A stretch of DNA of 64,000 nucleotides from NCBI RefSeq assembly GCF_039839275.1, contig NZ_JBDOQP010000001.1:310001-374000 (forward strand). Reading direction: 5' to 3'. Shown one piece after another: positions 49,248 through 57,803 of this stretch. A program made the translations under genes and the position numbers. Source of the stretch: Aerobium sp039839275 (GTDB lineage Bacteria > Pseudomonadota > Alphaproteobacteria > Rhizobiales > Rhizobiaceae). The notes under the pieces are model-generated. The model did not search any database. It was given only the letters and a program-made list of their open reading frames with translations, and had not been told where the DNA came from. Each line of letters starts with the position of its first letter. Position 1 is the stretch's first letter.

Positions 49248-49742
49248 CTAGGCGGCATATTTCCGTGGATTAACGCCGAATCCGGCGATCAGCTCTGCCA
49301 GATCAGGTTCGGCGACGAGTTCCGCGGCATCCTGCGGCGCGAACCAGCGCCGCGTGCGCTTCTTTCTCTCGGGCCACTTTTCGGCGACGGTGTCGACTTC
49401 CATGGGATAAACATGGACTTCGCAGCGCCACTCCATGCCGGAGGGCAGTACCTTGCTGTAGTAGAAGCAGCCAAGCCCCGAGCTCGATATGGCGCCGGAA
49501 ACGCCTGCTTCCTCCGCCGCTTCGCGTGCCGCGGCTTCATAGGGCCGTTCGCGCTTTTCGGGCCAGCCCTTGGGCACGACCCAGCGTCCCGTGCCGCGGC
49601 TGGTGACCAGCAGCACCTCGAATTCACCGTTCTCAGCGCGCCGCCATGGCAACGCGGCAACCTGCACCCGGCATGGCAGACCGCCGAAGAAGCGCCGGAT
49701 GCGCTCCGTCAACTGTTTGCGCCTGCGATGGGTGATGAACAT
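49248..49742 (-). CDS. Nudix hydrolase, diphosphoinositol-polyphosphate phosphohydrolase-like
   Basis: 164 residues. A complete Nudix box spans GWPEKRERPYEAAAREAAEEAGV (begins near residue 58), matching G-x5-E-x7-R-E-x2-E-E-x-G. The preceding WVVPKGWP and the following FYYSKVLPSGMEWRCEVHVYP resemble the DIPP/Aps1 branch, which cleaves dinucleoside polyphosphates or inositol pyrophosphates. A basic start (ITHRRRKQLTERIRRF) is unusual. The substrate is not certain. Confidence 0.87.
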   Translation of the reverse strand: MFITHRRRKQLTERIRRFFGGLPCRVQVAALPWRRAENGEFEVLLVTSRGTGRWVVPKGWPEKRERPYEAAAREAAEEAGVSGAISSSGLGCFYYSKVLPSGMEWRCEVHVYPMEVDTVAEKWPERKKRTRRWFAPQDAAELVAEPDLAELIAGFGVNPRKYAA

Positions 49743-49841
49743 GATTCGAAACCTGCCTGTAATTCGTTTGCCGTCTCACCAATATTCGCGCACGGTGACC
49801 GGAAATAAAGGGCTTAGATAGGAAATTTACCTGCAAAATGC

Positions 49842-49868
49842 AAAAAAGGCGTCAACGGGAGACGCCTT
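49842..49868 (-). terminator. Intrinsic terminator of gpt
   Basis: On the minus strand AAGGCGTC - TCCCGTT - GACGCCTT is followed by a run of four more T. It lies 35 bases beyond the gpt stop. An eight-pair stem plus a T run is a good rho-independent terminator. Confidence 0.8.
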
Positions 49869-49903
49869 CGCAAGTCCTGCGCAAGCTTCAGCCGCTGATT
49901 CTC

Positions 49904-50401
49904 TCAGCCGCGATGATCTTCGGCGATCGGCTTCTGGTAGGTGAAGCCGAGATCCCAGGGGAAATAGATCCAGGTATCCTGCGACACCTCGGTGATGAAG
50001 GTGTCGATCATCGGCCGGCCCTTGGGCTTCGCATACACCGCGGCGAAATGCGCCTTCGGCATCATCGCCCGCACGATGGCCGCAGTCTTTCCGGTATCGG
50101 TCAGGTCGTCGACGATCAGGACGTCGGCGCCGTCGTTTTCCAGCAGCGAGGGCGTGATTTCCTTGAGGACCTTCAACTCTCCCTGCTCGGTATAATCGTG
50201 ATAGGAGGCGACACAGACCGTCTCGATCAGCCGGATGCCGAGTTCGCGCGAAATGATCGCCGCCGGCACGAGACCGCCGCGCGTGATGCAGACGATGGCC
50301 TTCCACTCGCCGTTGACGCCAGCCAGACGCCAGGCGAGCGCGCGGGCGTCGCGATGGAACTGGTCCCAGGAAACGGGAAATGCCTTTTCGGGAAGGGACA
50401 T
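49904..50401 (-). CDS. gpt: Xanthine-guanine phosphoribosyltransferase
   Basis: 165 residues from the ATG at 50401, with GGAG eight bases upstream; a GTG at 50410 would add three. The PRPP-binding loop VLIVDDLTDTGKTA (about 91-104) and CITRGGLVPAAIISRELGI (about 38-56) are typical. It salvages guanine and xanthine to nucleotides. Length is normal. It is followed by a terminator and so is a single-gene unit. Confidence 0.93.
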   Translation of the reverse strand: MSLPEKAFPVSWDQFHRDARALAWRLAGVNGEWKAIVCITRGGLVPAAIISRELGIRLIETVCVASYHDYTEQGELKVLKEITPSLLENDGADVLIVDDLTDTGKTAAIVRAMMPKAHFAAVYAKPKGRPMIDTFITEVSQDTWIYFPWDLGFTYQKPIAEDHRG

Positions 50402-50679
50402 CGGGCGCACTCCGGCTGCTCGGGGGGAATGCAGCCGGAATTAGCCGGAATCCGGCCTGATTGGCAAGTGGCGATGGATCGTGTGGGCAACGATCGCCTG
50501 CGGTGCCCGTCTGTTCAATCCCGAGCCTGTTGGTCTATGATGTGATTTCGGTGCCGCCCGCGCCGCCCTCCCTCCGCCGGGAAAGCACTCCTCGTGCCGG
50601 GTTACTTCGATCAGCCGACTGTTCGGGCACCACGCATAAGGAGGGGTTGCATGATCCGCCCGCATCAGGAGGTACAATC

Positions 50680-51405
50680 ATGCATCTGTCCGCGCCGATC
50701 TATCGGCTGAAGCGCCAGGCGAGGCTGCTCGCACGCCACGAACGCATACCGCTTCACCATGCGCTCGACCGCGTCGCCGCTGGCGAGGGGTTCTCGAGTT
50801 GGAGCCTGCTTGCGGCGAAATCATCCGAGGCCGGGCCGGAAAAATCCCTGTTCGAGCGGCTCAGTCCGGGCGATCTGCTGCTGGTTGCTGCCCGCCCGGG
50901 GCAAGGCAAGACCTTGCTGAGCCTGGGGCTGGCTATCGAGGCGATCCGGTCAGGCAGGCGCAGCGCGTTCTTCTCGCTCGAATATACCGAAGTCGACATT
51001 CTGTCGCGCTTCGAGGCTCTCGGCGTCGATCCGGTGCGCCACGCCGACAGCTTTACATTCGACCGCTCCGACGACATCAGCGGCGACTACATGATCGAGA
51101 AACTGTCGACGGAGCCGCGGGGCACGCTCGTCGTGATCGATTATCTGCAACTGCTCGATCAGCGACGAGACAAGCCGCCGGTGGCCGAGCAGCTCGGTCG
51201 CCTGAAGTCCCATGCAAAGTTGACCGGCCATGTACTGGTGTTCATCTCGCAGATCGACAGGCGCTACGATCCCGGTGCCAAATCGGTGCCGGATGTCGAT
51301 GACCTGCGCATGCCGAATGCATTCGACGTGTCGCTGTTCGACATGTTCTGCTTTCTGCATGCCGGCACCGTCCATGTGCATCAAGCGCGTGGGCAGCCCG
51401 CGTGA
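50680..51405 (+). CDS. RecA-fold ATPase related to the DnaB helicase carboxyl domain
   Basis: 241 residues from the ATG at 50680, with CAGGAGG seven bases upstream. Walker A AARPGQGKT (near 72-80) and Walker B TLVVIDYLQLL (near 150) with VFISQIDRR after it follow the pattern of DnaB or RadA-like ATPases. The amino part is a short basic helix region (YRLKRQARLLARHERI). It has no primase-binding domain, so it is not a replicative helicase. Such stand-alone copies occur in Hyphomicrobiales. The function is unknown. Confidence 0.75.
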   Translation: MHLSAPIYRLKRQARLLARHERIPLHHALDRVAAGEGFSSWSLLAAKSSEAGPEKSLFERLSPGDLLLVAARPGQGKTLLSLGLAIEAIRSGRRSAFFSLEYTEVDILSRFEALGVDPVRHADSFTFDRSDDISGDYMIEKLSTEPRGTLVVIDYLQLLDQRRDKPPVAEQLGRLKSHAKLTGHVLVFISQIDRRYDPGAKSVPDVDDLRMPNAFDVSLFDMFCFLHAGTVHVHQARGQPA

Positions 51406-52245
51406 TCAGCGCGCCATAAGCGTCGCCACCGGCATGGACTGGAGCAGTGAACGGGTGGCGCCGCCAAAGAAGAACTCCTTGAGCCATGACTGGCTGTAGG
51501 CGCCCATCACCAGCAGGTCGGCTCCGGTCTCGGAGATGCGGTTTTCGATCGCCTCCGCCGCGCCGATGCCGCCCGAAGCCTGGCTCGCCACGGTGACGTT
51601 TGCGCCATGGCGGGACAGGGCGGTGGCGATGTCGGCGCCGGCAACCGCGGCGTCCTGCATGCTGTTGTCGGGCGCGTCGATCGAAAGGATCTCGGTCTGC
51701 TCGGCGGCAACAATGAAGGGCAGGGCATCGAACGTGGCGCGGGCTGCCTGCTGGGTGCCGTTCCATGCAACCAGCACCTTCTTGAAGCCGCTGCTGACCG
51801 GCATCGCATAGGGCACGAAAAGCACCGGACGACCGCTTTCGAACAGCAACGCTTCCAAGTTGGCAGAAGAACCGGCTTCGCCATCCGGGTCGGTCTGCTG
51901 GGCGATAACGAGGTCGCTGGTGCGCGCCGCAGTCAGTGCGCTCACGGCGCTGTCACCCGACACGTTCTGCATCGCCTGCCATTCGTGCGACACGCCCTCC
52001 CGGGCCGCGCGCGCTTCGAACAGGGCCTGGATTTCGCCACTGCGCTTTTCGTTGATCTCGGAACTCGTGGCGATGAAATCGGTGTCGGGGAAGCCCATCG
52101 GCGTGACATAGGGCAGCGGGATCGCCTCGGCATGGACGCCGATGAGATGTGCGTCGAAGCGCGTCGCCAGCGGCAAAGCGCAGTCGAGCACGCGCTCGGC
52201 TTCGTGTTTTCCCTGGAGGACGGCGAGCAGCGTCTTGTAACTCAT
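51406..52245 (-). CDS. Universal stress protein, two Usp domains
   Basis: 279 residues from the ATG at 52245, with GGAGG seven bases upstream. Two Usp modules are visible: 1-145 (YKTLLAVLQGKHEAERVLDC) and about 155-279 (FKKVLVAWNGTQQAARATFD). The ATP-binding signature LLVMGAYSQSWLKEFFFGGATRSLL lies near the end. It is cytosolic, and such proteins are usually induced by stress or low oxygen. It converges on the RecA-like gene with no gap. Confidence 0.9.
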   Translation of the reverse strand: MSYKTLLAVLQGKHEAERVLDCALPLATRFDAHLIGVHAEAIPLPYVTPMGFPDTDFIATSSEINEKRSGEIQALFEARAAREGVSHEWQAMQNVSGDSAVSALTAARTSDLVIAQQTDPDGEAGSSANLEALLFESGRPVLFVPYAMPVSSGFKKVLVAWNGTQQAARATFDALPFIVAAEQTEILSIDAPDNSMQDAAVAGADIATALSRHGANVTVASQASGGIGAAEAIENRISETGADLLVMGAYSQSWLKEFFFGGATRSLLQSMPVATLMAR

Positions 52246-52402
52246 GATAGCCTCCGATGCGTGATCGCGGCGTTCCACCGCGCTGAATTAACTTGCAGTG
52301 GGGCTGGCCGGTTCCGGTTCGATGCCGCCAGGTTTGGATCACAAAACGCCCCAAAGGAAAAATGGGGCACGCGAACGGCCGGCGCAAGCCGTCGCCTTCC
52401 GA

Positions 52403-53146
52403 TCAGTCGGGTTTGGGTCCCAGACCGTCGACCATCGCCTGGACGGCGGCTGCCGCCTCGTCGAGCACCTCCTGCGAGCGGGCGCGGACCACCAGTTCGG
52501 TCCAGAACGCGCCGTCGAGATATTTGGGATATGACCCGATGATCGTGTCGGGGAACGCCTTCTGGATCTCGCCCAGCGGACCGCCGATGGTTCCCTCTCC
52601 GAACGGGCAGTGCACGGTCGCGGAAAGCAGCTTCTGTCCCGTCTTCAAGCCGGGCACGACATTGTCGAGCATGGCCTGGAAGATGGCGGGCACGCCCGCC
52701 ATGACGTAGACGTTTCCGATGTTGAATCCGGGCGCCAGCGATACCGGATTGTCGATGTGGGTGGCACCACGCGGCATGCGCGCCATGCGCTTGCGGGCCT
52801 CTGTGAACTCGATGCCGCGCGCGGCGTAGTGCGCTTCGAGCATCGCATAGGCGCGTTCGTCATAGTCGCACGGCACGCCGAACGCCTTCGAGACCGAATC
52901 GGCGGTGATGTCGTCGTGGGTAGGGCCAATGCCGCCGGTGGTGAAGAGATAGGTGGTGTGCGCCCGCAGGGCGTTGACGGCCGCGACGATCTCGTCCTCG
53001 TCGTCGGGCACGATGCGGACCTCCTTGAGGTCGATGCCGATCGCAGTCATCACGTCGGCCAGATGGCCGATATTCTTGTCCTTGGTGCGCCCCGACAGGA
53101 TCTCGTCGCCGATGACGATCATGGAAGCGGTGATGATGTCGGCCAT
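52403..53146 (-). CDS. CinA/MoaB-like molybdopterin-binding domain protein
   Basis: 247 residues from the ATG at 53146; the open frame before it has no coding character. The MoaB/MogA fold motifs are MIVIGDEILSGRTKDKN at the start, then TTGGIGPTHDDITADSVSKA (about 69-88), as in the CinA amino domain. It lacks the PncC-like deamidase half of full CinA. Members are annotated as competence/damage-inducible proteins. Some hydrolyse ADP-ribose or nicotinamide nucleotides, but the activity here is not known. Confidence 0.87.
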   Translation of the reverse strand: MADIITASMIVIGDEILSGRTKDKNIGHLADVMTAIGIDLKEVRIVPDDEDEIVAAVNALRAHTTYLFTTGGIGPTHDDITADSVSKAFGVPCDYDERAYAMLEAHYAARGIEFTEARKRMARMPRGATHIDNPVSLAPGFNIGNVYVMAGVPAIFQAMLDNVVPGLKTGQKLLSATVHCPFGEGTIGGPLGEIQKAFPDTIIGSYPKYLDGAFWTELVVRARSQEVLDEAAAAVQAMVDGLGPKPD

Positions 53147-53269
53147 GGAAGCAACTCCGGATGCGGGAACCGACGCATAGCGCCGCGCGAAGCATGCGGC
53201 AATCCCGGTTGCCATTGCCGGATGCAGGGTTACAGTGGCGCATACGCCTCGCCTTTCACAAGGACCCCC

Positions 53270-54238
53270 ATGCTCTACGTCATTTTCGGTGTTGCCGTTG
53301 CCCTCGTCGCTGCGGCGCTGCTCGTCGCCGCCTATCTGGCGCATGTGACGCGGCGGATCGCCAGGCGCGCCGAGAAGGCCGTGCCAGCGATGGGAAAATT
53401 CGTGGATATCAACGGCAACCGCATTCACTACGTGGAACGGGGCGAGGGGCGGCCCATCCTGATGATCCACGGGCTGGGCGGAACGCTGCATCACCTGAGG
53501 CGTCCGCTGATGGAATCGTTCGGCGACGGATACAGATTGATCGCGATCGACCGCGCCGGCTCCGGCTATTCCATGGCGGCTCCGGGTTTCGGCGGCACGC
53601 TCGCCGAGCAGGCGCGGCAGGTCGCGGGCGTCATCGCGGCTCTGGGACTCGAGAAGCCGCTGCTTGTCGGTCATTCACTCGGCGGCGCGGTTGCGCTGGC
53701 GACCGCGCTCGACCATCCAGACAAGATATCGGGCCTGGCGCTGATATCGCCGCTGACGCGGTTCGAACCTCAACTGCCGGCAGAATTCAAGCCTCTGGCG
53801 ATCGAATCGCCACTGCGACGGCGGCTTGTCGCCCACACCATCGCGGTTCCTATGTCGGTGAAGAACGCACCGATGGTGCTCGACCGCGTGTTCGGGCCGC
53901 AACAGCCGCCGGAGGATTATGCCGTTGCGGGCGGCGCGATGGTGAGCCTGCGGCCGCAGCATTTTTATGCGACCTCGACCGACCTTGTGGGCAGCAGGCG
54001 CGACCTTGCGCAGTACGAGGCGCGCTATGCCGAATTGTCGATGCCGGTCGGCATCCTGTTCGGCACGGAGGACCGGGTGCTCGATTATCAGCGCCAGGGC
54101 GTCGCCATGACCGAGCGGATCGCCGGGCTCGACCTGGAGATCGTCGACGGCGTAGGCCACATGCCGCAATTCGCTGTGACCGACCGCGTCGTCGCATTCA
54201 TCCGGCGTATCGCCGAGCGGGCCTTTACCCTCGCCTGA
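53270..54238 (+). CDS. Alpha/beta hydrolase, membrane-anchored
   Basis: 322 residues from the ATG at 53270. One membrane helix spans about 2-25 (LYVIFGVAVALVAAALLVAA). The hydrolase core follows: oxyanion region MIHGLGGTLHHL, nucleophile elbow VGHSLGGAVAL (Ser near 127), acid in GILFGTEDRVLDY, and final His in GVGHMPQF. The triad is complete. It could be an esterase or haloalkane-dehalogenase-like enzyme, but the substrate is unknown. It ends 12 bases before the tRNA gene. Confidence 0.88.
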   Translation: MLYVIFGVAVALVAAALLVAAYLAHVTRRIARRAEKAVPAMGKFVDINGNRIHYVERGEGRPILMIHGLGGTLHHLRRPLMESFGDGYRLIAIDRAGSGYSMAAPGFGGTLAEQARQVAGVIAALGLEKPLLVGHSLGGAVALATALDHPDKISGLALISPLTRFEPQLPAEFKPLAIESPLRRRLVAHTIAVPMSVKNAPMVLDRVFGPQQPPEDYAVAGGAMVSLRPQHFYATSTDLVGSRRDLAQYEARYAELSMPVGILFGTEDRVLDYQRQGVAMTERIAGLDLEIVDGVGHMPQFAVTDRVVAFIRRIAERAFTLA

Positions 54239-54250
54239 CGGGTCTACTGG

Positions 54251-54332
54251 TGCGGGCGGCGGGGATCGAACCCGCATGACCGAGGCCGAGGGATTTTAAG
54301 TCCCTTGCGTCTACCAATTCCGCCACGCCCGC
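54251..54332 (-). tRNA. tRNA-Leu (anticodon UAA)
   Basis: 82 bases on the minus strand. The 5' arm GCGGGCG pairs with the 3' arm CGCCCGC, followed by discriminator A and an encoded CCA (54248-54250). The anticodon stem AGGGA/TCCCT closes the loop CTTAAAA with anticodon TAA. A long variable arm (CGGCCTCGG region) marks a class II tRNA, and the T arm GCGGGTTCGATCCCCGC is canonical. No island sits in it. Confidence 0.96.
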
Positions 54333-54478
54333 ACGGACATCGCTTTTCGAATTTCTCGCTGACGCCGTCAACGAAGGTTTTCGCGTTGCGGCGCTTCTTT
54401 GCCGCTTTCGCAGTGCAATGAGGCATTGCCTCGCGCCGATGCACGGTGGCACATTCGGGCAAAAGGAGTCCTGCCGAC

Positions 54479-56302
54479 ATGCCGACCACCGTCAAGTCTG
54501 TGTTTTCCCGACCCAAGCCGTGGACGGCGGTCGCACCGCACCTGGTCGATGTGGCGACGGGGCGCAAGCCGGCCGACCTCGTGGTACGCAACGGCCGTTG
54601 GGTCAACGTGCATTCGGGCGAGATCATTCCCGGCACTGACATCGCCATCGCCGAAGGACGCTTCGCCTTTTGCGGGCCAGATGCCTCGCACGCGATCGGT
54701 GCGGGGACGAAGGTCGTCGATGCGGGCGGCCGCTATCTGGTACCGGGCCTGTGCGACGGACACATGCATGTCGAGAGCGGCATGGTGACCGTCACCGAAT
54801 TCGTCCGCGCAGTCGTTCCGCACGGCACCACGTCGATGTTCATCGATCCGCACGAGATCGCCAACGTTCTCGGCCTGGAAGGCGTGAGGCTGATGCATGA
54901 CGAGGCGCTGGCGATGCCGATCAACGTGCATGTGCAGATGCCGTCCTGCGTGCCGTCCGCGCCCGGGCTGGAAAATGCCGGCGCCGTGCTGACGGCCGAC
55001 GACGTGGCCGAGGCGATGACTTGGGAAAACATCGTCGGCCTTGGCGAGGTGATGAACTTTCCGGGCGTCACCGCCAACGATCCGCTGATGGTCGCCGAGA
55101 TCGCCGCAACGGTGAAGGCCGGCAAGACGGTCGGCGGGCACTATGCCTCGCGCGACCTGGGGCTTGCGTTTCACGGCTATGTCGCGGGCGGGCCGGAGGA
55201 CGATCACGAAGGCACGGCCATGGAGGACGCGATCGCACGCGTGCGCCAGGGCATGAAGGCGATGCTTCGGCTCGGCTCCGCCTGGTACGATGTCGCCAGC
55301 CAGATCAAGGCGGTCACTGAGCAAGGGCTCGACCCGCGCAACTTTATCCTGTGCACCGATGACAGCCACTCCGGCACGCTGGTGCAGGAGGGGCACATGG
55401 ATCGCGTCGTGCGCCATGCGATCGCGCAGGGCCTTTCGCCGATCATCGCGATCCAGATGGCGACGATCAACACCGCGCAGCATTTCCGTCTCGAACGCGA
55501 GCTCGGGTCGATCGCGCCGGGCCGGCTCGCGGATTTTCTTGTCGTTTCCGATCTCGCTGCACTGACGATCGACGAGGTTTACGGACGTGGTGTCAGGTTG
55601 GCCAAGGCAGGGCGGCTGGAAGCCGACGTGCCGCCATACGACTATCCGGCGGCGGTCAAGAAAACGGTCAAGCTCGGCAAGACGATTTCCGCGGAAGACT
55701 TCGACATCGGCGCGCCGGAAGGCGCCAACGAGGCCAGGGTCAGGGTGATCGGCGTGATCGAGAACCAGGCGCCGACGCGCGCGCTGGAAGCCGATCTCGG
55801 TGTCGAGGACGGGCTGGTCGTGATGGACCGCGAAAACGACGTTTGCCAGATCGCGCTGGTGGAGCGCCACCGTGGCACCGGTGGGGTGACCAACGGGTTC
55901 GTGTCGGGTTTCGGCTATGTGAAGGACTGCGCGCTCGCCTCGACGGTGGCGCATGATTCGCATCACATGATCGTCGTCGGCACCAACAAGCGCGACATGG
56001 CGCTTGCCGCCAATCGTCTCGGCGAAGTCGGCGGTGGTGTGGTGCTGTTCTCGCAGGGCAAGGAAATTGCGCTGGTGGAGATGCCGATCGCCGGCCTGAT
56101 GTCGGACGAGCGCGCGGAGGTCGTCGCCGAAAAGGCCGCGAAACTGACGGCTGCCATGCGCGACATGGGCTGCTCGCTCAACAACGCCTACATGCAGCAC
56201 TCGCTGCTGGCGCTGGTGGTGATCCCCGAATTGCGCATCTCGGACGTCGGCATCATCGACGTGACGCGATTCGAGAAGGTCGACCTGTTCGTCAAGGAGT
56301 AG
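54479..56302 (+). CDS. ade: Adenine deaminase
   Basis: 607 residues from the ATG at 54479, with AAGGAG upstream; a GTG at 54446 is less likely. It is an amidohydrolase-fold enzyme that turns adenine into hypoxanthine. Metal-binding and active-site stretches are DGHMHVESGMVTV (near 95), FIDPHEIANVLG, GLGEVMNFPG, GGHYASRD and CTDDSHSGTL. The carboxyl 200 residues are the typical Ade extension (GFGYVKDCALASTVAHDSHH). Length is normal. It supplies purine salvage together with gpt. Confidence 0.94.
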   Translation: MPTTVKSVFSRPKPWTAVAPHLVDVATGRKPADLVVRNGRWVNVHSGEIIPGTDIAIAEGRFAFCGPDASHAIGAGTKVVDAGGRYLVPGLCDGHMHVESGMVTVTEFVRAVVPHGTTSMFIDPHEIANVLGLEGVRLMHDEALAMPINVHVQMPSCVPSAPGLENAGAVLTADDVAEAMTWENIVGLGEVMNFPGVTANDPLMVAEIAATVKAGKTVGGHYASRDLGLAFHGYVAGGPEDDHEGTAMEDAIARVRQGMKAMLRLGSAWYDVASQIKAVTEQGLDPRNFILCTDDSHSGTLVQEGHMDRVVRHAIAQGLSPIIAIQMATINTAQHFRLERELGSIAPGRLADFLVVSDLAALTIDEVYGRGVRLAKAGRLEADVPPYDYPAAVKKTVKLGKTISAEDFDIGAPEGANEARVRVIGVIENQAPTRALEADLGVEDGLVVMDRENDVCQIALVERHRGTGGVTNGFVSGFGYVKDCALASTVAHDSHHMIVVGTNKRDMALAANRLGEVGGGVVLFSQGKEIALVEMPIAGLMSDERAEVVAEKAAKLTAAMRDMGCSLNNAYMQHSLLALVVIPELRISDVGIIDVTRFEKVDLFVKE

Positions 56303-57359
56303 GCTGGCTCCGGGGTTCTTCGGCCATGGGGAGTTCCAGCATGGTACGCGTACCGCTCCTGCCATCGCCATAGGCGATGCTGGTGCCCAATTGCGTCGCC
56401 ATGGCGGATACAATGCGGGTGCCGAGCCCGGTGCCCTTGGCAACGCCTGTGCCGTCCCAGCCGACGCCGTCGTCCTCTACGATCAGCGTAGCAACGCCAT
56501 TGCCTGCCCTGCGCATCACGACGCGCACTTCGCCGGACACGTCCGGCGGGTAGGCGTATTTGTAGGCGTTGGTCAGCAATTCGGTGACGATCATGCCGAC
56601 GGACACCGCCTTGTCGGTCGGGACGATCACTGGGTCCAGCTCCAGCCTCACGCGCGACGGATGGCCCGATGCGCGCATCGAGGTATCCAGTTCCTCAACC
56701 AGCGTTGCGAGGTAGGAATCGAGCGACACCGAGCGCACGTCGTCGGACGTGTAGAGGCGGCGATGGAGGCCGGCGATGGCGGATATACGCGCCTGCGTTT
56801 CGGTCAGGGCATCCTTTGCAGCCGGATCGGAGATTGCGGAGGACTGCATGCGAACCAGCGCAGCGACCAGGGCGAGGCTGTTTGCAACGCGGTGGTTAAC
56901 CTCGGCCAGCAAGATTTCGGCGCGATCTCGCGCTGCCCGTACTTCCTGCTCCGCAACGTCCTTCAGGCGCTGGAGCCGCGCCTTTTCGATCGCCTGTTCG
57001 ATGGCGCTGACGAGAAGGACGATGAATTCTTCGCCGACCGTCTTGAGCACGTAATCGGCGGCGCCAGCCTTGAGGGCTTCAACCGCAACGGTGGGCTCCT
57101 GGGAGCCGGTAACATACACCACGGGCGGGGCTGGCGACTGCTCGTAGAGGGTCGCGAGCACGCCCAGTCCCGTACCGGAATCGAGAAAATGGTCGAGCAC
57201 CACGACGTCGATGCCGCCCGCTGCGATCCGGTCGAGGCCAGCCTGAGCGTCGCCGGCATGCTCGTAGACATAGCCGCGCCGCGTCAAGGCTTTCTCGACG
57301 AGGCGCGCCAGCGCGGCGTCGTCGTCTATCTGCAGGACTGTGTAGACCCGGTTCGGCAC
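56292..57359 (-). CDS. Receiver domain fused to HWE/HisKA_2-type histidine kinase
   Basis: 355 residues from a GTG start that directly abuts the stop of the single-domain regulator. Residues 5-125 form a receiver (LQIDDDAALARLV, VVVLDHFLDSGTG, YVTGSQ, VLKTVG). Then comes a kinase of the HisKA_2 kind: LLAEVNHRVANSLALVAALV (His near 156), ELLTNAYKYAYPP, EDDGVGWDG and GTGLGTRIV. A phosphorylatable receiver before the kinase suggests a hybrid relay. It is the third gene of a two-component operon. The tail overlaps the ade tail by 11 bases on the opposite strand. Confidence 0.9.
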   Translation of the reverse strand: MPNRVYTVLQIDDDAALARLVEKALTRRGYVYEHAGDAQAGLDRIAAGGIDVVVLDHFLDSGTGLGVLATLYEQSPAPPVVYVTGSQEPTVAVEALKAGAADYVLKTVGEEFIVLLVSAIEQAIEKARLQRLKDVAEQEVRAARDRAEILLAEVNHRVANSLALVAALVRMQSSAISDPAAKDALTETQARISAIAGLHRRLYTSDDVRSVSLDSYLATLVEELDTSMRASGHPSRVRLELDPVIVPTDKAVSVGMIVTELLTNAYKYAYPPDVSGEVRVVMRRAGNGVATLIVEDDGVGWDGTGVAKGTGLGTRIVSAMATQLGTSIAYGDGRSGTRTMLELPMAEEPRSQPTP

Positions 57360-57803
57360 TCAATCGGTCTCCGGAACCTGCATTACCGAGAAGAACAGCC
57401 CGAGCTGGCGTATCGCGTTGGCGAAGCTCTCATAGTCGACAGGCTTGGTGATGTAGACGTTTGCGCCGAGGTCGTAGCAGCGCTGGATCTCGCGCTCGTC
57501 GTCCGTCGTGGTCAGGACCACGACCGGCGAACGGCGGGTATGGGGATTGTTCTTGACCTTCTCGAGGATCGCGACGCCGGTCATGTCCGGAAGGTTGAGG
57601 TCCAGCAGGACGAGAAGCTGGCGACGCGCGCTTTCCTCACCGGAACCATCCTTGCCCAGCAGATAGGCCAAGGCGTCGGTTCCATTGGTGAACGGCATGA
57701 TCTCGTTGCTCACGCCGGCGCGTCGAATGTTCTTCTCGATGAGGCGGGCATGCCCCTCATCATCCTCGATCATGATGATCGTCACGGGTTTTGCTGAGTT
57801 CAT
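57360..57803 (-). CDS. Single-domain response regulator
   Basis: 147 residues. It is a complete receiver and nothing else: IEDDEGHARLIEKN, LLDLNLPDMTG with the phosphoacceptor Asp, VVVLTTTDDEREI, and NVYITKPVDYESF with Lys. The form (TNGTDALAYL, NNPHTRRSPVVV) resembles the Rcp1-type regulators that partner soluble and CHASE-type kinases. The ATG overlaps the sensor kinase stop (ATGA), so it is its likely partner. Confidence 0.92.
   Translation of the reverse strand: MNSAKPVTIIMIEDDEGHARLIEKNIRRAGVSNEIMPFTNGTDALAYLLGKDGSGEESARRQLLVLLDLNLPDMTGVAILEKVKNNPHTRRSPVVVLTTTDDEREIQRCYDLGANVYITKPVDYESFANAIRQLGLFFSVMQVPETD

Noticed and set aside
54251..54332. tRNA-Leu as an island attachment site
   Set aside because: The flanking genes are ordinary housekeeping genes and no repeat of the tRNA 3' end was seen in the window.
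54368..56443. 691-codon minus-strand frame opposite adenine deaminase
   Set aside because: Antisense shadow of ade: rich in His, Arg and Asp with no motif.
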